DNA of 64,000 nucleotides, from contig QKDL01000010.1 in assembly GCA_003252105.1 (NCBI GenBank), positions 1-64,000 of the forward strand, in the 5' to 3' direction. Each line of letters opens with the position of its first letter. Position 1 is the stretch's first letter. The notes beneath the pieces were generated by a model, which worked only from the letters and a program-made list of their open reading frames with translations, had not been told where the DNA came from and ran no database searches. The DNA comes from Arcobacter sp. GTDB taxonomy: Bacteria; Campylobacterota; Campylobacteria; Campylobacterales; Arcobacteraceae. This document shows positions 33,383 through 42,471 of the stretch, piece after piece. The position numbers were made by a program, and so were the translations under genes.

Positions 33383-36300
33383 GCTACTACATAAGCTCCT
33401 TGAATTTGTTCAATTCTCTCTTCTACTACATTTGAGACTTTAAATCCTGTATCAAGTTCAATATCTCCTAGTTTTGATTTAACTAAAATTTTTAGTTCCC
33501 TTTTCCCTTGGTTATTTGCTACCAAATCAAAAAGTTTGTACATCAATTCATCATTGTCGTTAAATGGTAAGGCTATTGTTATTGGTGGTTCTTGTTTTTC
33601 TACATGTTTTGTTTTTACTTTGTCTTTTTGTGCATCTTTTAATGATTCAAGTTTTAAAAGGTTTAATCTTGTAAAATCTCCATCTTTTGTAACTCTTACT
33701 TTAAAAGCCAACGGCTCATTTAAATCAAAATCATCTTCAAGCTCTTTTAGTCTATTTTCAAAAAGCATAAGTTCAATATTTCCATGTAAATCTAGGATAT
33801 TTGCAATACCAAATTTATTACCTTTTTTAGAAATTTTTTCAGTTATCTCTTCAATTTTTCCTACAAGTAGAGCTTGCGAACCATCAGCAATATCTTCAAG
33901 TTCTGAACTTAATGTACAATTGATTTTTTCAATCTCATCTCTATATCCATCAAGCGGGTGACCTGATACATAAAATCCAAGGGATGCTTTTTCAAACTCT
34001 AAAATCTCTTTTGGTTGAAACTCTTCAAGATTTTCTAGTTCTATTTCAACTCTCATCATCTCTTCATCTTCACCAAATAAAGAAGAGGTAGTTTGTTTTT
34101 TTAATTGCATTGCCTTACCAACAGTATCACCAATCACTTCAATTTGTTCAAGTAATGCTTTTCTACTATAAGCAAAGCAATCCAAAGCACCAGCTTTGAT
34201 TAGTGATTCAATTACTCTTTTATTTACTTTACTTCCATCAATTCTTGAGATAAAATCACTTAAGTCTTTAAAGTCTCCATTTTTTCTTCTCTCATTTAAA
34301 ATAGAATTAATAGCTACATCTCCAGCACCTTTGATGGCACCCATACCAAACATAACTACTTCTTTATCATCAATTTTTGTTGCTGAGAAAACAAGGTCAG
34401 ATTTATTTATATCAGGAGGAAATAGATCTATTCCTAATCTTTTTACTTCATCAACATATTTTACAACTTTATCTGTATTATCTTTCTCAAGTGTTAGTAA
34501 AGCTGCCATAAACTCTGTAGGATAATATTTTTTCAAGAAACTTGTATAGAATGTTACAAGTCCATAGGCTGCTGAGTGAGATTTGTTAAAACCGTATCCG
34601 GCAAATTTAACAATCAGGTCGAAAAGCTCTTCACAATGCTCTTTTACATAACCTTTTTTTACTCCACCTTCTGCAAATTCACCTTTTAGTCTATCCATCT
34701 CTTCTTTAATTTTTTTACCCATAGCCCGTCTAACTAAGTCGGCACCACCAAGTGAAAAACCACCAATAGTTTGTACAATTTGCATAACTTGCTCTTGGTA
34801 AACAATAACCCCATAAGTTGGTTCAAGTATTGGTTTTAAAGGTTCTACAAATTCATCATAGAAGTATGAAATTTCGGCACGTCCATGTTTTCTATCGATA
34901 AAGTCATCAAGCATCCCTGATTCCATTGGCCCTGGTCTATAAAGAGCTAGCATCGCAATAATATCTTCAAAACCAGATGGCTTAAGTCTTTTTGCTAAAT
35001 CTTGCATACCAGCAGATTCTATCTGGAATAATCCAATTGTATTTCCTGATTGGATCAATTCATAAACACCTTTATCATCTACATCTTCTAAGATAAAGTT
35101 GATTCTTTTTCCATGTCTTTTTTCTACAAGTTTATTTGCTTCTTCAATAACTGTTAGGGTCTTAAGACCCAAGAAGTCGAATTTAATTAAGTCAACATCT
35201 TCAACATATTTACCATTGTATTGGGTTGCCAGTGTATCTAATCCACTTGGCTTAAATAAAGGTGTTTTTTTCCATAAAGGTTCATTTGAGATAACAACAC
35301 CTGCTGCATGGGTACCAGCATTTCTATTTAATCCTTCAAGTGCCAAAGCAAATTCCCATACCCTTTTTGCTTGTGGGTCAGTATCACACAACTCTTTTAT
35401 TTTTGGTTCTTTTTCATAAGAACTTGTAAGGTTAATTCCTAATTCATCAGGGATAAGTTTTGCCATTGCATCAGCTTTTGAATAAGGCATATCTAAAACT
35501 CTGGCAACATCTCTAATAACCCCTTTTGCAAGAAGTTTACCAAAAGTGATAATCTGTGCCACGTTTGAACGACCATATTGTTGAACAACATAATCAATAA
35601 TCTCACCCCTTCTACTTTGACAGAAGTCCATATCAATATCGGGCATCGATACCCTTTCTGGATTTAGGAATCTCTCAAAAAGTAAACCATAAGGCATAGG
35701 GTCAATATCTGTAATAAATAAACAATATGCAACTAAACTACCAGCAGCAGAACCCCTTCCAGGTCCTACTGGTATTTTCATCTGTTTTGCAACAATTACG
35801 AAATCCCAAACGATTAACATATATCCTGGGAATTTCATATTATTGATAATAGTTATCTCTGTTTCAAGTCTTTGTCTGTACTCTTCATGTTTCTCTTTTG
35901 GAACTATTTCAAGTCTTTTTTCTAGCCCTTCTCTACATTTAAATTCAAATAGAGCAATATCATTTTCTAAAGAGTATTCCTCTTCTGGTTTAGGAATTTC
36001 AAGATTTACTTCTGTTAATTTTTGTCTTGTAAATTTGAAGTTTGGAGGAGTTGGATTTCCTAGTTTTATCTCCAAATTACATTTATCTGCTATCTCTTGT
36101 GTAGCTGCAATTGCTTCTGGCATATCAGCATATAATTTTGAGATTTGTTCAGGAGATTTTAGATAGAACTCATGAACAGAGTGTCTAAGTCTGTTGGGAT
36201 CATCATAAAGTTTATTCATAGCAATACACATAAAAGCTTCATGTGCATCAGCATCTTTTTGCTCTAGATAGTGTGTATCATTTGTTGCAACTATTTTGAT

Positions 36301-36924
36301 GCCTGTTTCTTTTGATATCTTTAAAATCATATCATCCACAAAAAGTTGATCTGCAATTCCGTGCCTCATTATCTCTAAATAAAAGTCATCACCAAATATC
36401 TCTTTGTATTCTAAGGCTATCTCTTTTGCTCTTTCATACCCTTTTGCACCAAATTTAACATTTCTTTCATTGTTTGTATTTAGGTGCCAGTTTATTTCTC
36501 CTTGCAAACAAGCTGCACTACAAACTAATCCTTCTGAATTTTCTCTAAGAAGTTTTTTATTGATACGAGGGTAATAGTAAAAACCATTCATATATGCTTG
36601 GCTAGATAGATACATAAGGTTTTTATATCCAACTTCATTTTTAGCATAAAGGCATAAGTGAAATCTTTGTTTTGTAGTTTTATCATCTAATTCTTCTGAG
36701 TTGTGAATATATGCTTCCATCCCAATGATTGGTTTTATCCCTTCAGCCTTCATTGTAGTATAGAAGGTGATTGTTCCAAACATATTCCCATGGTCTGTCA
36801 TGGCAACACTTTTCATGCCCATTTTTTTGACTTTTTTTGCTAAGTCTTTTATCTTATTGGCACCATCTAAAAGTGAATATTCTGTATGTAAATGTAAATG
36901 TGTAAATTCTGGTATTTGTGACAT
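33379..36924 (-). CDS. dnaE: DNA polymerase III alpha subunit
   Basis: This is the replicative polymerase catalytic subunit, 1181 aa, a normal size for the phylum. Domains in order: N-terminal PHP (HLHTEYSLLDGANKI, MTDHGNM); the palm with PGRGSAAGSLVAYC and PDIDMDFC (catalytic Asp residues, about 400-420); fingers; tandem HhH; and an OB-fold (QALLVGKIEEITEKISKKG, about 1010). There is no clear Shine-Dalgarno; an 8-bp hairpin (GACTAAAA/TTTTAGTC, 36925-36954) abuts the ATG and also follows the patatin gene's stop. Confidence 0.97.
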   Translation of the reverse strand: MSQIPEFTHLHLHTEYSLLDGANKIKDLAKKVKKMGMKSVAMTDHGNMFGTITFYTTMKAEGIKPIIGMEAYIHNSEELDDKTTKQRFHLCLYAKNEVGYKNLMYLSSQAYMNGFYYYPRINKKLLRENSEGLVCSAACLQGEINWHLNTNNERNVKFGAKGYERAKEIALEYKEIFGDDFYLEIMRHGIADQLFVDDMILKISKETGIKIVATNDTHYLEQKDADAHEAFMCIAMNKLYDDPNRLRHSVHEFYLKSPEQISKLYADMPEAIAATQEIADKCNLEIKLGNPTPPNFKFTRQKLTEVNLEIPKPEEEYSLENDIALFEFKCREGLEKRLEIVPKEKHEEYRQRLETEITIINNMKFPGYMLIVWDFVIVAKQMKIPVGPGRGSAAGSLVAYCLFITDIDPMPYGLLFERFLNPERVSMPDIDMDFCQSRRGEIIDYVVQQYGRSNVAQIITFGKLLAKGVIRDVARVLDMPYSKADAMAKLIPDELGINLTSSYEKEPKIKELCDTDPQAKRVWEFALALEGLNRNAGTHAAGVVISNEPLWKKTPLFKPSGLDTLATQYNGKYVEDVDLIKFDFLGLKTLTVIEEANKLVEKRHGKRINFILEDVDDKGVYELIQSGNTIGLFQIESAGMQDLAKRLKPSGFEDIIAMLALYRPGPMESGMLDDFIDRKHGRAEISYFYDEFVEPLKPILEPTYGVIVYQEQVMQIVQTIGGFSLGGADLVRRAMGKKIKEEMDRLKGEFAEGGVKKGYVKEHCEELFDLIVKFAGYGFNKSHSAAYGLVTFYTSFLKKYYPTEFMAALLTLEKDNTDKVVKYVDEVKRLGIDLFPPDINKSDLVFSATKIDDKEVVMFGMGAIKGAGDVAINSILNERRKNGDFKDLSDFISRIDGSKVNKRVIESLIKAGALDCFAYSRKALLEQIEVIGDTVGKAMQLKKQTTSSLFGEDEEMMRVEIELENLEEFQPKEILEFEKASLGFYVSGHPLDGYRDEIEKINCTLSSELEDIADGSQALLVGKIEEITEKISKKGNKFGIANILDLHGNIELMLFENRLKELEDDFDLNEPLAFKVRVTKDGDFTRLNLLKLESLKDAQKDKVKTKHVEKQEPPITIALPFNDNDELMYKLFDLVANNQGKRELKILVKSKLGDIELDTGFKVSNVVEERIEQIQGAYVVA

Positions 36925-36952
36925 GACTAAAACTTTTTTATTGTGATTTTAG

Positions 36953-37708
36953 TCAGATTATATCTAAAAAATGTTTTTGAACCTCTTTATATCCAAAATT
37001 AAAACACTCATTTAATTCTTTAAAAGTAAACATTTTAAAGTTTAACAAATTTTGATGAGTTATGTATATATTTGAGTGTTGAATAGAATAATTTACATTA
37101 TCAAACCAGTGAGAGAATATCTTCTTTTTTAATTTTTTTATTGGATTAAAGCTTCTTCTTTTTACAAGGTTTATTTTTCTTGGCATTAAATCAATTGTAC
37201 AGATTTTATGCTTACCATCTAAAAAAGGTTTCACAGGAAGATTGTCAATTAAACCCCCATCAACCAAATACATATGTTCGCAAGATATAGGTTTAAATAT
37301 GGGAATTAAAGCACTAGATGCCATACAAAGCTGATGAGTTAAACCTTGATCAAAATAGTGTAGTTGTTTTTTCTTTAAGTCATAAGCATTTACATAAACT
37401 TTTGTTGGTATATCTTCTAGTTTTCCTATTGGTAAAAGTTGATTTAAAATTGGATTATTTGCATCAATTTTTATCAAACCATTTTTAAAATAGTTAAATT
37501 TCAAAGTTTTTTTTAAATCTTTTGAAGAGAAAATTTTTAATTGCTCTTTTGCACTTACTCCACTTGCATGAGATGTTGCAATAATTGCTCCTATGGAACT
37601 TCCTGAGTAAGCATCAATTTTAATATTTTGTTCTTCAAAGAACTGTAAGGCTCCCAAGTGAAAAGCACCTCTTGCAGCACCTCCACCTAAAACTAAAGCA
37701 AATTTCAT
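36953..37708 (-). CDS. Patatin-like phospholipase
   Basis: The 251-aa protein has the patatin Ser-Asp dyad: oxyanion loop GGGAARGAFH (residues about 8-17), nucleophile Ser in GSSIG (about 38-42) and Asp in VDGGLID (about 150). It is of the short RssA/YjjU kind and should hydrolyse acyl esters of membrane lipids in the cytoplasm. Its start overlaps the stop of the metallophosphoesterase gene by 4 bp, so the pair is one operon with a lipid theme. Confidence 0.9.
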   Translation of the reverse strand: MKFALVLGGGAARGAFHLGALQFFEEQNIKIDAYSGSSIGAIIATSHASGVSAKEQLKIFSSKDLKKTLKFNYFKNGLIKIDANNPILNQLLPIGKLEDIPTKVYVNAYDLKKKQLHYFDQGLTHQLCMASSALIPIFKPISCEHMYLVDGGLIDNLPVKPFLDGKHKICTIDLMPRKINLVKRRSFNPIKKLKKKIFSHWFDNVNYSIQHSNIYITHQNLLNFKMFTFKELNECFNFGYKEVQKHFLDII

Positions 37709-38442
37709 CTATCTAACCAATTAATTATTTTAAATTCTCCATCATAAGTTTCAACTATAGCAGTACAAGATTCTACCCAATCTCCACAGTTTAGGTATTC
37801 GATTGAGTCTATCTTTTTTATTTCTGCTTTATGAATATGTCCACATATTATGCCATCATATCCTTTATGTTTTGCATGACTAGATAGGATAGCTTCAAAA
37901 TCTGTAATAAAAGATACAGAAGATTTTACATTATCTTTTACATATTTTGATAGTGACCATTTTGATTTAATACCTAATCTAATTCTAATATTGTTTAAAA
38001 GCTGATTTATATTTAATAGCAAATCATATCCATAATCCCCTAAAATGGCAAGCCATCGTTTAGTCATGGTAATAGAATCAAAAAAATCTCCATGGGTTAT
38101 AAGATATTTTTTACCTGTAACAGAGGTATATTCAATTTCGTTTTTAATATCTAAAGAGTTACCAAGAACTAAAGGAACAAAGGGTCTTAAAAATTCATCA
38201 TGGTTACCTGTTATAAATACAACACTACAACCTTTTCTAGCTTTTTTTAAAATCTTTTGAATAACATCAGAGTGGGATTGTGGCCAAACAAGTTTTCTTT
38301 TGATGGCCCAACCATCAATTATATCTCCAACTAAATATAGATTATCACTCTCATTGTGTTTAAAAAAATCAAGAAGTTTTTTTGTGTTCGAAAACTTTGT
38401 TCCTAGATGAACATCTGATATAAAAATGCTTTTGTATTTCAT
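37705..38442 (-). CDS. LpxH-like UDP-2,3-diacylglucosamine diphosphatase/metallophosphoesterase
   Basis: The 245-aa protein is a calcineurin-like phosphoesterase: ISDVHLGTK, LVGDIIDGW, ITGNHDEF, ITHGDFFD and ICGHIHKAEI are in order and give the full dinuclear metal site. Closest by pattern to the UDP-2,3-diacylglucosamine diphosphatase (LpxH) family, which hydrolyses the pyrophosphate in lipid A synthesis. It is not next to the lpxA/fabZ/lpxB cluster at 59-62 kb, so the exact substrate is not certain. Confidence 0.8.
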   Translation of the reverse strand: MKYKSIFISDVHLGTKFSNTKKLLDFFKHNESDNLYLVGDIIDGWAIKRKLVWPQSHSDVIQKILKKARKGCSVVFITGNHDEFLRPFVPLVLGNSLDIKNEIEYTSVTGKKYLITHGDFFDSITMTKRWLAILGDYGYDLLLNINQLLNNIRIRLGIKSKWSLSKYVKDNVKSSVSFITDFEAILSSHAKHKGYDGIICGHIHKAEIKKIDSIEYLNCGDWVESCTAIVETYDGEFKIINWLDR

Positions 38443-38464
38443 AAAAGAGATTTTATTTTAATAT

Positions 38465-38500
38465 GATTACAACTTAATGACATGTAATACAGTTGTAATC
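38465..38500. promoter_or_regulatory. Inverted repeat in a divergent promoter region
   Basis: GATTACAACT and AGTTGTAATC are perfect complements 16 bp apart, in the 78-bp gap between the divergent metallophosphoesterase and glycosyltransferase genes. There is no T tract and both genes start here, so a regulator site is more likely than a terminator. Confidence 0.45.
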
Positions 38501-38520
38501 ACTCTTATATAAAATCAGTC

Positions 38521-39660
38521 ATGGAAAATTTAAAGATATGTTTAATTAGTGATACAGTTTATGATGTAAATGGAGTTTCAAGATTTATTCAAGATTTTGC
38601 AAAGGAAGCATTGGCTTTTGAAAAACCTTTTTTTGTGATAACTTCAACAAAAAAAGAGCATTATGAAAAAATTGAAAATGTTATAAATCTTAAGCCTTTA
38701 TTTGTCATGAAAATGCCATTTTACAAATCTTTAGATTTAGTAATACCTAATTTTTTTAAAATCTATAAAAAAATAAAAGAGATAAATCCTTCACTACTAC
38801 ATATTTCAACACCTGGTACAGTAGGTCTTTGTGCTTTAATTAGTGCAAAAATATTAAAAATACCTGTTGTAGGAATTTATCATACTGACTTTCCTTCATA
38901 TTTATATAAAAATACAAAAAGTAAATTTGTTAAAAATGGCACAGTTTTATTTTTAAAGCTTTTTTATAAAGGCTATAAAGCAATTTTTTTAAGATCCGAA
39001 GAGTATTCTAATATAGTTCAAGAGCAATTAAACTTTAAAAAAGAGAATTTGTATTTAGTTAAAGCCGGTATAAATATAAAAAGTTTTGATAAGTCATTTA
39101 ACGATGAGACCATTTGGGATGGATACCAAGTACAAAAAGATAAATTCAAAGTTTTGTATGTGGGAAGGTTATCTGTAGAAAAAGGGGTTGATACCCTTAT
39201 ATCTTATTGGAATGAGTTTAATTTAAGTGATTGTGAACTTATTTTAGTGGGAGATTTAGAGTTTGAGCTAAATCAAAAAGAGTTAAAGAATATTAAAATA
39301 ATAGGTAGAAAACAAAAAGAGGATTTATCAAAACTATATGCTTCAAGTGATTGTTTTATATTTCCCTCTACGACTGATACTTTAGGACAAGTTGTAATGG
39401 AAGCTTTGTCTTCTGCACTTCCTGTAATAGTTACTAATCAAGGTGGGCCAAAAACTTTTGTATCCCAAGAATTTGGATATATTTTAGATTTTAAACAAAA
39501 AGATGAGGTGAAAAAAGCAATTTTAGAGTTGAAAAATCATAAAGAGATATATGATTATAAATCTTCAAAAGCTTATGAATTTATGAGAGATATGTCAATC
39601 TCTCATAGTTTTTTAGATTTCTGGTCGAAAAATGAACAGTTCTCAAAGGTTTGCAAGTAA
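38521..39660 (+). CDS. GT4-family glycosyltransferase
   Basis: The 379-aa protein has the two Rossmann-like domains of GT-B enzymes. The acceptor half contains DTVYDVNGVSRFIQDF and HISTPGTVGLCA. The donor half contains KVLYVGRLSVEKGVDTLI (about residue 212-229), LILVGD and the glycosyltransferase signature SDCFIFPSTTDTLGQVVMEAL (about 280-300). It resembles the mannosyltransferases that modify glycolipids (MgtA-like), but the sugar is unknown. No Shine-Dalgarno is visible before the ATG, and a TATAAA box lies 8 nt upstream, so the mRNA may be nearly leaderless. Confidence 0.88.
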   Translation: MENLKICLISDTVYDVNGVSRFIQDFAKEALAFEKPFFVITSTKKEHYEKIENVINLKPLFVMKMPFYKSLDLVIPNFFKIYKKIKEINPSLLHISTPGTVGLCALISAKILKIPVVGIYHTDFPSYLYKNTKSKFVKNGTVLFLKLFYKGYKAIFLRSEEYSNIVQEQLNFKKENLYLVKAGINIKSFDKSFNDETIWDGYQVQKDKFKVLYVGRLSVEKGVDTLISYWNEFNLSDCELILVGDLEFELNQKELKNIKIIGRKQKEDLSKLYASSDCFIFPSTTDTLGQVVMEALSSALPVIVTNQGGPKTFVSQEFGYILDFKQKDEVKKAILELKNHKEIYDYKSSKAYEFMRDMSISHSFLDFWSKNEQFSKVCK

Positions 39661-40191
39661 ACCGTTTCTAACCTCTTGGTAAATTGATTCACCTTGTAGT
39701 TGTTTAACAAGTTCTAAAGCAAAAGTCATAGCAGTTGCTGGTCCTTGAGAGGTGATAACTTTGTCATCTATTACAACTTTGTCATCTTTTTTATAAGTTG
39801 CTGAATCAATTTTTTTCTCAAAACTTGGATAACAAGTATAATTTTGATTTAATACGCCAGCACAGTGTAAAGCATAAGGAGCTGCACATATAGCCGCAAC
39901 ATATTTATTTGTTTGTTTAAACTTTTTTAAAGTCTCTTGAGTTAATTCATCTTTAGCTAAATTAAAAGTATTTTCAGCTCCACCTGGTAAGACTACCATC
40001 TCGTAATCCTCAACTTTTACATCTTTTAAGAATATATCAGAATCAATACCTATTTGATGTGCCCCTTTTGTCAACTTTTCCGAAATAGTTGAAATAGTAA
40101 TTTCAATATTTGCCCTTCTTAATATATCAATAATTGTAATTGCTTCAATCTCTTCAAATCCTGTAGATAAAATAATAAGTACTTTAGTCAT
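39643..40191 (-). CDS. DJ-1/PfpI family protein (YajL-like)
   Basis: The 182-aa protein has the DJ-1 fold signature: ILSTGFEEIEAITIIDILRRA at the N-terminus (with the conserved Glu), VLPGGAENTF, and the nucleophile Cys in AAICAAPYAL near residue 106, followed by TSQGPATAMTFALEL. Family members act as glyoxalase/deglycase-like or chaperone-like stress proteins; which activity applies here is open. Its 3' end overlaps the glycosyltransferase gene by 18 bp on the other strand. Confidence 0.9.
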   Translation of the reverse strand: MTKVLIILSTGFEEIEAITIIDILRRANIEITISTISEKLTKGAHQIGIDSDIFLKDVKVEDYEMVVLPGGAENTFNLAKDELTQETLKKFKQTNKYVAAICAAPYALHCAGVLNQNYTCYPSFEKKIDSATYKKDDKVVIDDKVITSQGPATAMTFALELVKQLQGESIYQEVRNGLLANL

Positions 40192-40321
40192 GGATAATCC
40201 TTTTTTATTTTTTATAATTTTAACATATTAAACATCCTAATTATGATTATTTGTAGGTACTTTTAAGGATATATAAGTTATTTTTAAATAAAATTTAAGC
40301 AATTATTAAAAGGGGAAATAT

Positions 40322-41005
40322 ATGATTAAATCAATTTCTAAGATAGGTTTAATAGGTACTTTGTTATTTGGTCTTTCAGGTTGCTATACTAAACAAGTTG
40401 TTGAAAATGATAGTAGCTATAATAAAGAAAACAAAGTAGCTGCAGATATAGAAAAATCTATTGCCGATGTTCAAGTAACAAAAGAATATATGGAGATAGC
40501 TAGAGATCAAGAGTATAATGTAAATACTCAAAGAACTTTAGAAGGGACAATCAATTCTTTAGCAACTCAAATGATGAGAAATAATAAAATGGTTACTAGA
40601 AAACCTGTATTAATTACTTCATTTGTTAGACTTGATAATTTCAAAAAAACAACTGAATTTGGTAGAATCGTTAGTGAAAGTTTGATTAATGAGATGTCAA
40701 ATAGAGGATTTAATATTATTGAATACAGAGGTCAATTAGCTGTATCAATAAATGAAAAAGGGGAATATTTTATTAGTAGAGACCCTTATAAAATCAAAGA
40801 TGAAATTCCAAATACTTACGTTGTAGTAGGTACTTATTCTAGACAATATGGTAAAATCATTTTAAATGCAAGAGTTATAGATAATGTTACAGGTAGAATT
40901 ATATCTACGGCTAGAGTTACTTATTTACATAGTATGAAAGATGATTGTACACTATTTAAAGATTGTAAACCAGCAAGAAAAATAAAAATCATTAAAGAAA
41001 AATAA
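40322..41005 (+). CDS. FlgO-like outer-membrane lipoprotein 1
   Basis: The 227-aa protein has a lipoprotein signal ending LFGLSGC (Cys at about 22). Its C-terminal domain resembles FlgO: RKPVLITSFVRLDNFKKTTEFGRIVSESLINEMSNRGFNIIEYR, then ISRDP, TYVVVGTYSRQYGKIILNARVIDNVTGRIISTARVTY. FlgO proteins are outer-membrane lipoproteins tied to flagella in Vibrio; the link to motility here is inferred. AAAGGGG precedes the ATG. The first of three tandem paralogues. Confidence 0.82.
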   Translation: MIKSISKIGLIGTLLFGLSGCYTKQVVENDSSYNKENKVAADIEKSIADVQVTKEYMEIARDQEYNVNTQRTLEGTINSLATQMMRNNKMVTRKPVLITSFVRLDNFKKTTEFGRIVSESLINEMSNRGFNIIEYRGQLAVSINEKGEYFISRDPYKIKDEIPNTYVVVGTYSRQYGKIILNARVIDNVTGRIISTARVTYLHSMKDDCTLFKDCKPARKIKIIKEK

Positions 41006-41007
41006 TA

Positions 41008-41631
41008 TTGAATACAAAATATTTCACCTTTAAATTAGTTTTTTATTTTTTACTAATTTTATCATTTTCTGGATGTTCTTTAAAATCAATTATTGATGAT
41101 ACTCCAAGATATAATGATGAAACAATAATGTATAAAGTAAATGAGAATAAAATTTATGATAATTTAAATGGTGCAATAAACTCTTTGTCAAATCAATTAT
41201 TTTTAAATAATAGCAAAGATTTAAATAAATCTTATGAAAAAATAGCAATTTCCACTTTTACAAACAATGACAATATCAAAAAGACCTCTACTTTAGGTAG
41301 AGTTCTTTCTGAAAGTCTAATAAATGACCTTCACACAAAAGGTTTTAGAATAATTGACCTTACTACAAAAAATGACCTTTCTATCAATGATAAAGGGATA
41401 TTTTATTTATCAAGAGAGTTAAAAGAATTAAAAGAAAAAAATGGAGATATTTTAGTTCTTACAGGGACTTATTCTAAATTTGATTATGATTCAATTGTTC
41501 TTAATGCAAGACTATTAGATGTTCAAACAAGTGATGTAATATCTACGGCTAGAGTTATTTATACATATAAAGATTGTTCTTTAGTAGATTTGTGTGATGA
41601 TGAAAAAATCAGGGTTATAAAAGATAGATGA
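41008..41631 (+). CDS. FlgO-like lipoprotein 2
   Basis: The 207-aa protein begins at a TTG 2 bp after the preceding stop, with a weak ribosome-binding site, so it probably depends on coupled translation. The lipobox is LSFSGC (Cys at about 23). The FlgO-like core repeats the pattern of the first gene: KTSTLGRVLSESLINDLHTKG, GTYSKFDYDSIVLNARLLD and VISTARVIY. It clearly arose by tandem duplication. Confidence 0.8.
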   Translation: MNTKYFTFKLVFYFLLILSFSGCSLKSIIDDTPRYNDETIMYKVNENKIYDNLNGAINSLSNQLFLNNSKDLNKSYEKIAISTFTNNDNIKKTSTLGRVLSESLINDLHTKGFRIIDLTTKNDLSINDKGIFYLSRELKELKEKNGDILVLTGTYSKFDYDSIVLNARLLDVQTSDVISTARVIYTYKDCSLVDLCDDEKIRVIKDR

Positions 41632-42212
41632 TGAGAATATTTAATATCTTTTTGTTACTAAGTGCAATGTTTTTATTAAATGGTTGTATTCCAAAAGCAA
41701 ATATACCATTTTTAGATATTGATGAATCTACTGATTTTAAAAAAGCAACTAAAGAGTTGGTTTCTGATATGCATGATGAGATTACACTAATAATTCCTCG
41801 TTCAAATAATCTTATATATGTGTCAGATTTTGTGAATATAAAGAATTTGAAAGTTACTTCTCAATTAGGTTTATTTCTTGCATCAGAAATCAAATCTCAT
41901 GTTACAACACACTTCAATGTAAAAATTAAAGAGATTGAATATTCAAAATATTTTAAAATAGATAATTCAGGAACTAAAATTTTATCAAGAGATATTGATG
42001 ATTTAAATGGATTGTCTTCTAAAAAGACCTTTATTTTAGCGGGAAGTTATGCACTAACATCAAGACAGTTAATGATGTATTTAAAACTTATTGATATGAA
42101 AACAGGAGAGCTTCTTCAATCTACTTCTACTAGTATCCCCCTAAACAGTGAAATAATAGATTTAGAAAATGAAAGAAATACTCCTTTTGTTATACCTCAC
42201 GTAGTACTATAA
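41628..42212 (+). CDS. FlgO-like lipoprotein 3 (divergent)
   Basis: The 194-aa protein overlaps the previous gene by 4 bp (ATGA). Signal and lipobox are MFLLNGC (Cys near 20). The FlgO-like pattern is weaker but present: LIYVSDFVNIKNLKVTSQLGLFLASEIKS, ILSRDIDDLNG, ILAGSYALTSRQLMMYLKLIDMKTGELL. It is the most diverged of the three, which suggests an older copy with a changed role in the same complex. Confidence 0.75.
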   Translation: MMRIFNIFLLLSAMFLLNGCIPKANIPFLDIDESTDFKKATKELVSDMHDEITLIIPRSNNLIYVSDFVNIKNLKVTSQLGLFLASEIKSHVTTHFNVKIKEIEYSKYFKIDNSGTKILSRDIDDLNGLSSKKTFILAGSYALTSRQLMMYLKLIDMKTGELLQSTSTSIPLNSEIIDLENERNTPFVIPHVVL

Positions 42213-42214
42213 TC

Positions 42215-42394
42215 TTAATAACCACATTGATTTGAATAATCACAATATACACTTCGAGGTTTTATTAATATAAGTTCCTTCGAATAGTTTGGATGATAAT
42301 ATCCATGCTGATAATACCCATGATGATAATCATGATAATAACAACCTGAGAATAAAAATACTGTAACTATTAGAGCAAACAATAATTTAAACAT
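42215..42394 (-). CDS. His/Tyr-rich small lipoprotein (59 aa), missed by the track
   Basis: Just below the track's length limit. AAAAAGGGAAACT precedes the ATG on the minus strand. The peptide has a perfect lipoprotein signal (MFKLLFALIVTVFLFSGC) followed by a His/Tyr/Gly-rich stretch (YYHDYHHGYYQHGYYH) and two Cys near the end. The His cluster suggests metal binding at the cell surface or in the periplasm; this is inference. Its stop lies 3 bp from the end of the third FlgO-like gene, which converges on it. Confidence 0.75.
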   Translation of the reverse strand: MFKLLFALIVTVFLFSGCYYHDYHHGYYQHGYYHPNYSKELILIKPRSVYCDYSNQCGY

Positions 42395-42471
42395 AGTTTC
42401 CCTTTTTGATTTTATAACCTTAGTTTATCATTTTCTTAATAAATTTAAAATTTCAATCAAATTTTTATACC

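Noticed and set aside
33536-36166. Several plus-strand ORFs of 100-140 aa
   Set aside because: Shadows of dnaE, which has all polymerase motifs; their Ser/Leu-rich composition is typical of antisense frames.
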